Assembly (NCBI GenBank): GCA_007280145.1
Contig: QYPU01000002.1
Coordinates: forward strand, 1 to 8,864
DNA: 8,864 nt
Reading direction: 5' to 3'
Source of the DNA: Dehalococcoidia bacterium
GTDB taxonomy: Bacteria > Chloroflexota > Dehalococcoidia > GIF9 > UBA5629
Each line of letters starts with the position of its first letter. Position 1 is the stretch's first letter. Below, in pieces: positions 5,912 to 8,864 of the stretch. The notes below the pieces were generated by a model. The model was given only the letters and a program-made list of their open reading frames with translations. It had not been told where the DNA came from and searched no databases. Both the position numbers and the translations under genes were made by a program.

Positions 5912-6247
5912 TTACGAATATTGAAAGGGCTTAACAATCTGACGAAATGTGTCGATTTGAATGTAACCGGGCAAGCCCCTTCGGGTACGGTTTAGCGCGC
6001 TCCCCTATCTTAGGCACATCTGGTTTTGCCCTGGTAAATCGCCTGGTCATACCTCGATAGGTGTTACTTCTTCGTAGATTGTATAGATGGGCAATAGATA
6101 TCCTGGAAATGTTCCCGAACTCGGTATGCCCATAAACTTGGCACTCTCGCTCCATAACCCTTTTGGTAGCTGGCCCGCTTAAATATCCGTTCAATTCATC
6201 CGTCCTTAGCCTTAGTCTTTCAGGCTCACCTTGTATTGGAAGAGACT
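5912..6247 (-). pseudogene. Remnant of a DDE integrase/IS481-like transposase, frameshifted and truncated
   Basis: The minus-strand frame reads RTDELNGYLSGPATKRVMER, ECQVYGHTEFGNISRISIAH, LYNLRRSNTYRG, then IGERAKPYPKG. This matches the region just before the catalytic core of integrase-type transposases (family pattern SHLYNLR...IGERRKPxPxGRPGYLRVDT). One extra G in a G run near 5977-5981 breaks the frame; the shifted frame continues GLPGYIQIDTFRQ, which contains the expected first catalytic Asp, then diverges and stops at 5912-5914. The 5' part is missing: reading upstream meets a TAG at the boundary with repeat copy 3 (6248). It is therefore truncated at both ends and cannot be functional. 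The family name is inferred from motif memory. Confidence 0.7.
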
Positions 6248-6417
6248 ACCGCAGAAACTTGCCTCAGACACCCGAAGAGATTGTTGGATTTACCTTTGCT
6301 CTTACTCAGCCTTTGTGGCAGTTCCCGAACTTTCGAGAGGAATGAGCCAATACCAGCTCTGCACCAGTTGCTCACTACTCATTCGGTGTCTGCCGGGTAA
6401 CAATACGATGTTTTGTT
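6248..6417 (+). repeat. Dispersed ~170-bp repeat, copy 3
   Basis: Full-length copy starting ACCGCAGAAACTTGCC and ending near ACGATGTTTTGTT. Inner inverted repeats are clearest here: CAGACACCCGAAGAG (6265-6279) pairs with CTCATTCGGTGTCTG (6378-6392), 14 pairs with a one-base bulge on each side. It directly abuts the 5' truncation point of the transposase remnant and lies 79 bases before nadE. The plus-strand frame reads NLPQTPEEIVG, then FTFALTQPLWQFP, before a stop. Confidence 0.88.
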
Positions 6418-6496
6418 CACACATGGTTCTACATGTTAAACTTGGAAATGCCTTGGGGGTAGGATGGCTGTGCGATAAACAGAGTTATCCTTCATA

Positions 6497-7420
6497 ATGG
6501 AGGCGCACACTACGAAAAGCATGCTGAATATTGAAAACCTCAAAATAGACCCATCGCTGGTAGCTTCAGAATTACAGGGCTTTGTTCGAGAAAGCGTTAA
6601 ACTGCTACATCGAAACGGTGTCATCCTGGGGTTGAGCGGCGGCCTTGATTCCACGGTGGTAGCTTATCTAGCGGCTATGGCTCTGGGAAAAGATAGAGTG
6701 TTGTGCCTGATTATGCCGGAGAAAGATACCGACCCACAGGCTAAAGAAGACGCTCTATCGGTTGCTTCCGAGCTTGGGGTACGGGTGAAATTAGTAGACC
6801 TTACCGAGAGGCTTGAGCAATTCGGAATATATGACAAAGTACCATTCTATCGCCTTCCGAGAAGGAGTAGGGAACGCATTTTCCGCGGTTCTTACAGGGC
6901 ACTTAAGACTCTGGGTATGGACTTATTCCCCAGCTTTGTCAAGGGCTCAAACATCAAGATTTTGCGTCGCGCGCTAGCTTACGGCAAGATAAAGCATAGA
7001 CTGAGGGCGGTGACTCTCTATTACGAGGCCGAGCTTGAGGGCCTGCTTGTAGCCGGGACGGCTAATAAGAGCGAGTGGCTCAGCGGCTTCTTTGTCAGGT
7101 ACGGTTGTGACCACGCTGCTGATATCCTACCCTTGAGGGACCTTTACAAGACGCAGGTCAGACAAATTGCAGACTACCTGTCGGTACCCAGCCGGATTAT
7201 CAACAAAGTTCCCAGTCCGGACGTCATTCTTGGAATGAAGGACGAAGACATACTTGGTAATTACCAGACCCTCGACCTCACACTCTTAGGGCTGGAAAAA
7301 GGAATGCCTCAATCGAGAATAGCCGGGGAGATTGGAATCAGCAAGGAGCGCGTTGCCCGCGTAGCTTCGCTGGTTGGAATTTCGAAGTATCTGCGAGGGC
7401 CACCACTGAGCCTAGAATAG
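6497..7420 (+). CDS. nadE: NH3-dependent NAD+ synthetase
   Basis: ATP-dependent amidation of deamido-NAD to NAD, the last step of NAD synthesis; cytoplasmic dimer. The ATP-pyrophosphatase P-loop SGGLDS is at 47-52; GTANKSEWLSGFF (187-199), LPLRDLYKTQVRQIADYL (211-228) and DEDILGNYQTLD (249-260) match NadE. No glutaminase domain is present, so ammonia is the likely nitrogen donor. At 307 residues it is longer than typical bacterial ammonia-type NadE (about 270-280); extra sequence lies around 118-162, between the P-loop domain and the conserved K-H-R-L-R segment. The start is uncertain: the ATG at 6497 lacks a clear ribosome binding site, while GGAGG at 6499-6503 lies 17 bases before the in-frame ATG at 6521 (residue 9, MLNIENLK), which better fits the family N-terminus. 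It is monocistronic, with repeat copy 3 just upstream. Confidence 0.93.
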   Translation: MEAHTTKSMLNIENLKIDPSLVASELQGFVRESVKLLHRNGVILGLSGGLDSTVVAYLAAMALGKDRVLCLIMPEKDTDPQAKEDALSVASELGVRVKLVDLTERLEQFGIYDKVPFYRLPRRSRERIFRGSYRALKTLGMDLFPSFVKGSNIKILRRALAYGKIKHRLRAVTLYYEAELEGLLVAGTANKSEWLSGFFVRYGCDHAADILPLRDLYKTQVRQIADYLSVPSRIINKVPSPDVILGMKDEDILGNYQTLDLTLLGLEKGMPQSRIAGEIGISKERVARVASLVGISKYLRGPPLSLE

Positions 7421-7562
7421 GCTGCCCATCTTCACTTGTTGAACTTGTTTCCCTTTTCACCGAATGACCGATTTGGCTTAATGTTCAATGCCGAAAAGGT
7501 AGGAGTATCCAGAAATCTCCTTTCCGCAGATTTAGCTTATAGAAATACAAGGTGAAGCCGAC

Positions 7563-7568
7563 TATAAT
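7563..7568 (+). promoter_or_regulatory. -10 box giving a probable leaderless transcript for the DUF169 gene
   Basis: A perfect TATAAT at 7563-7568 ends 7 bases before the ATG at 7576, so transcription should start at or next to the A of the start codon. No Shine-Dalgarno sequence is found between 7545 and 7575, and no good -35 box is present. Confidence 0.45.
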
Positions 7569-7575
7569 ATAAATT

Positions 7576-8328
7576 ATGGATGCGCAGACAGATGAAATGG
7601 AAGAAAAGGTATACTTTTCCGCCAAGTTAAAGAATACTCTGGAACTTAAGGGGAACCCAGTTGCCATAAGCATTATTTCGGAACCTCCCCAAGGGTTAAA
7701 GAGATATCAACGCAGAGTAACAATATGTATGTTGATTCAAAGTGCTAGAAGAGGCCTTTCCTTTTACTGCTCAGGTGAAAATATCATTTGCAATGGTAAA
7801 GTCCATGTGGGGATAGGCAACTCCCCAATCTGGGATCTGGAGGATTTTCTCGTCCGAAGGGAGAAAATAGTTGGTTCCAAAACTGCTGCACGCAGAATGC
7901 TTGATTTAGCCAAGGTGCAAGCATCAGAGTTAGGGAAATACATTATTCTTTCCCCACTAATGAAGGCAAATTTTCACCCTGATGTAGTTGTGTTCGTGGG
8001 GACGCCACTTCAGATTAGCCGCATTTTGTTCCTTGACGCATTCGAAACAGGCGAGATCAACACATTGCACAGAGAGCCTCTCTGTTCTGGAGTTATTGCC
8101 ACACCAATTGCAACAAGACAAATTGGTATAAGCTTTCTGGATATGTCATGCAGGTCCTTTGGTCAATACCGACCAGAGGAAATGGCTATTGGTGTCCCGT
8201 ACCACAGAGTCTCCAAGATTGTAGACAATATTGACTGTAGTATCGCTGGAACTGCCAAATCTAGTTTACTTCTTAGATTTCTTCCCAGGATAATGAATTC
8301 CGACGGGTCAGGACAGTCTATTTCATAG
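7576..8328 (+). CDS. DUF169 family protein (COG2043), function unknown
   Basis: 250 residues without signal peptide or membrane segment, so probably cytoplasmic. It shows the DUF169 pattern: an N-terminal LELKGNPVAISI (about 22-33), a cysteine in VTICMLIQSAR (Cys51), further cysteines Cys65 and Cys72, the central DVVVFVGTPLQISRILFLDA (136-155), a second Cys region EPLCSGVIATP (167-177) and SFLDMSCRSFG (186-196), then EEMAIGVPYHRVSKIVDNI (201-219). The family occurs in anaerobic bacteria and archaea and has no established reaction; the conserved cysteines could bind metal or a cofactor, which is conjecture. The ATG at 7576 has no Shine-Dalgarno but is preceded by TATAAT at the distance for leaderless mRNA. 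An ATG at 7597 in the same frame also lacks one. It follows nadE by 155 bases and is probably transcribed separately. Confidence 0.82.
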   Translation: MDAQTDEMEEKVYFSAKLKNTLELKGNPVAISIISEPPQGLKRYQRRVTICMLIQSARRGLSFYCSGENIICNGKVHVGIGNSPIWDLEDFLVRREKIVGSKTAARRMLDLAKVQASELGKYIILSPLMKANFHPDVVVFVGTPLQISRILFLDAFETGEINTLHREPLCSGVIATPIATRQIGISFLDMSCRSFGQYRPEEMAIGVPYHRVSKIVDNIDCSIAGTAKSSLLLRFLPRIMNSDGSGQSIS

Positions 8329-8434
8329 AAGACCTTATCTACTGTGAATCGTAGCTTGCACCTCAATTAGGCAAACATTTTGACGAAATGTCTTGGAGTA
8401 AGGTAATAACTTTGCCCTCCCGATGGAATAACGA

Positions 8435-8593
8435 CTACTTGAACCTGGTCAGTGGGGAGAGCAATTCCTCGTCTTTTCGCAGCTCGATGATGCGGTCACG
8501 GAGTAAAGCCGCTTTCTCAAATTCCAAGTTTTTGGCAGCAGTATGGGTCACGTGGTGGGCCTGCACGGAAGCAAGATACTTAATGAACTGCGT
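8435..8593 (-). pseudogene. Orphan UVR-domain fragment, probably the C-terminus of uvrB
   Basis: A minus-strand frame open from 8593 to the stop TAG at 8435-8437 contains AAKNLEFEKAALLRDRIIEL (core 8477-8539), the UVR motif that ends UvrB and also occurs in UvrC, ClpC-type proteins and McsA. It is followed by about 15 residues (RKDEELLSPLTRFK) and a stop, as expected at a UvrB C-terminus. Upstream the frame meets TGA at 8594-8596, and no other UvrB sequence is recognisable, so this is a broken remnant rather than a gene. UvrB is the DNA-damage recognition helicase of nucleotide excision repair; the UVR motif contacts UvrC. Confidence 0.6.
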
Positions 8594-8640
8594 TCAGAGC
8601 TACTCCAGCTGTCGTTCCCAAGAACTCTAGCCCTAACCAT

Positions 8641-8864
8641 TTCCATTCTGCTGGAATAATTCAGATATCTAGCCTAGGAGCGATGTCTTTACCAATGACA
8701 CTTGGGAAAGCCAAGACTTATTTGTACAGACTGGCTTTCTGTTTAATGACCAGTTGACCTGAGAACGATAATTCGCCGTAGTAACTGCAACGGACAAGAA
8801 TTAGATTATGATTTCCGATTTCCCTTGCTATTTTTAGGCTTTGGATTGAGCGATTTTATGGCAC
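8641..8864. other. Intergenic stretch at the right edge, no gene recognised
   Basis: No supported coding frame. GAAAGCCA (8706-8713) and TGGCTTTC (8732-8739) could form an 8-bp hairpin with an 18-base loop; without a following T run it is not called a terminator. The stretch from 8765 onward is A/T-rich and holds nothing recognisable. Confidence 0.35.

Noticed and set aside
1..6417. CRISPR array from the three regular repeats
   Set aside because: The units are ~170 bp, imperfect and thousands of bases apart; there are no short direct repeats or spacers.
6163..6497. Plus-strand frames through repeat copy 3 reaching nadE
   Set aside because: They run across the repeat and the antisense of a transposase remnant and show no codon structure or ribosome binding site.
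8388..8630. 80-residue plus-strand frame near the right edge
   Set aside because: It is antisense to the UVR-domain remnant, which has recognisable conserved sequence on the minus strand.

Overview
The window carries six intact protein genes set among degraded and mobile-element sequence. It looks like the chromosome of a free-living anaerobe or microaerobe of moderate GC content. Strong AAGGAGGT-type ribosome binding sites, sigma-A-type promoters, a PerR-like operator and a selenocysteine-type UGA suggest a Gram-positive-like lineage. The lipoprotein cyclophilin and the DUF169 protein would also fit Chloroflexota (Dehalococcoidia-like). This placement is inference and weak.

Layout. 1-170 is copy 1 of a dispersed repeat, followed by a small hypothetical gene (337-600). 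784-3248 is an oxidative-stress operon. A promoter whose perfect TATAAT is overlapped by a near-consensus PerR box drives a clade-3-like haem catalase (katA, 916-2424) and, 45 bases later, a peroxiredoxin (2470-3186). A strong hairpin ends the operon at 3211-3248. 3249-3861 holds a MITE-like element with long inverted repeats and copy 2 of the dispersed repeat. A lipoprotein peptidyl-prolyl isomerase (minus strand, 3862-4518) and an exported bactofilin-like beta-helix membrane protein (4748-5905) diverge from a region with three abutting palindromes. 5906-6417 holds a frameshifted transposase remnant and copy 3 of the repeat. An ammonia-dependent NAD synthetase (6497-7420) and a DUF169 protein with a probable leaderless start (7576-8328) follow. 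The right end holds a minus-strand fragment of a UvrB-type UVR domain and nothing else recognisable.

The main result is the peroxiredoxin. Simple gene calling splits it in two at an in-frame TGA (2713-2715). That TGA replaces the peroxidatic cysteine of the PxxxTxxC motif, and a 7-bp hairpin with an AGUU loop starts 10 bases after it, as expected for a bacterial SECIS. I read it as one selenoprotein of 238 residues (or 203 from an internal start with its own perfect Shine-Dalgarno). With the catalase it forms a two-enzyme peroxide defence unit, probably induced by peroxide through PerR. The second notable signal is a family of about 170-bp repeats, present three times in one orientation, with imperfect terminal inverted repeats and traces of a conserved reading frame.
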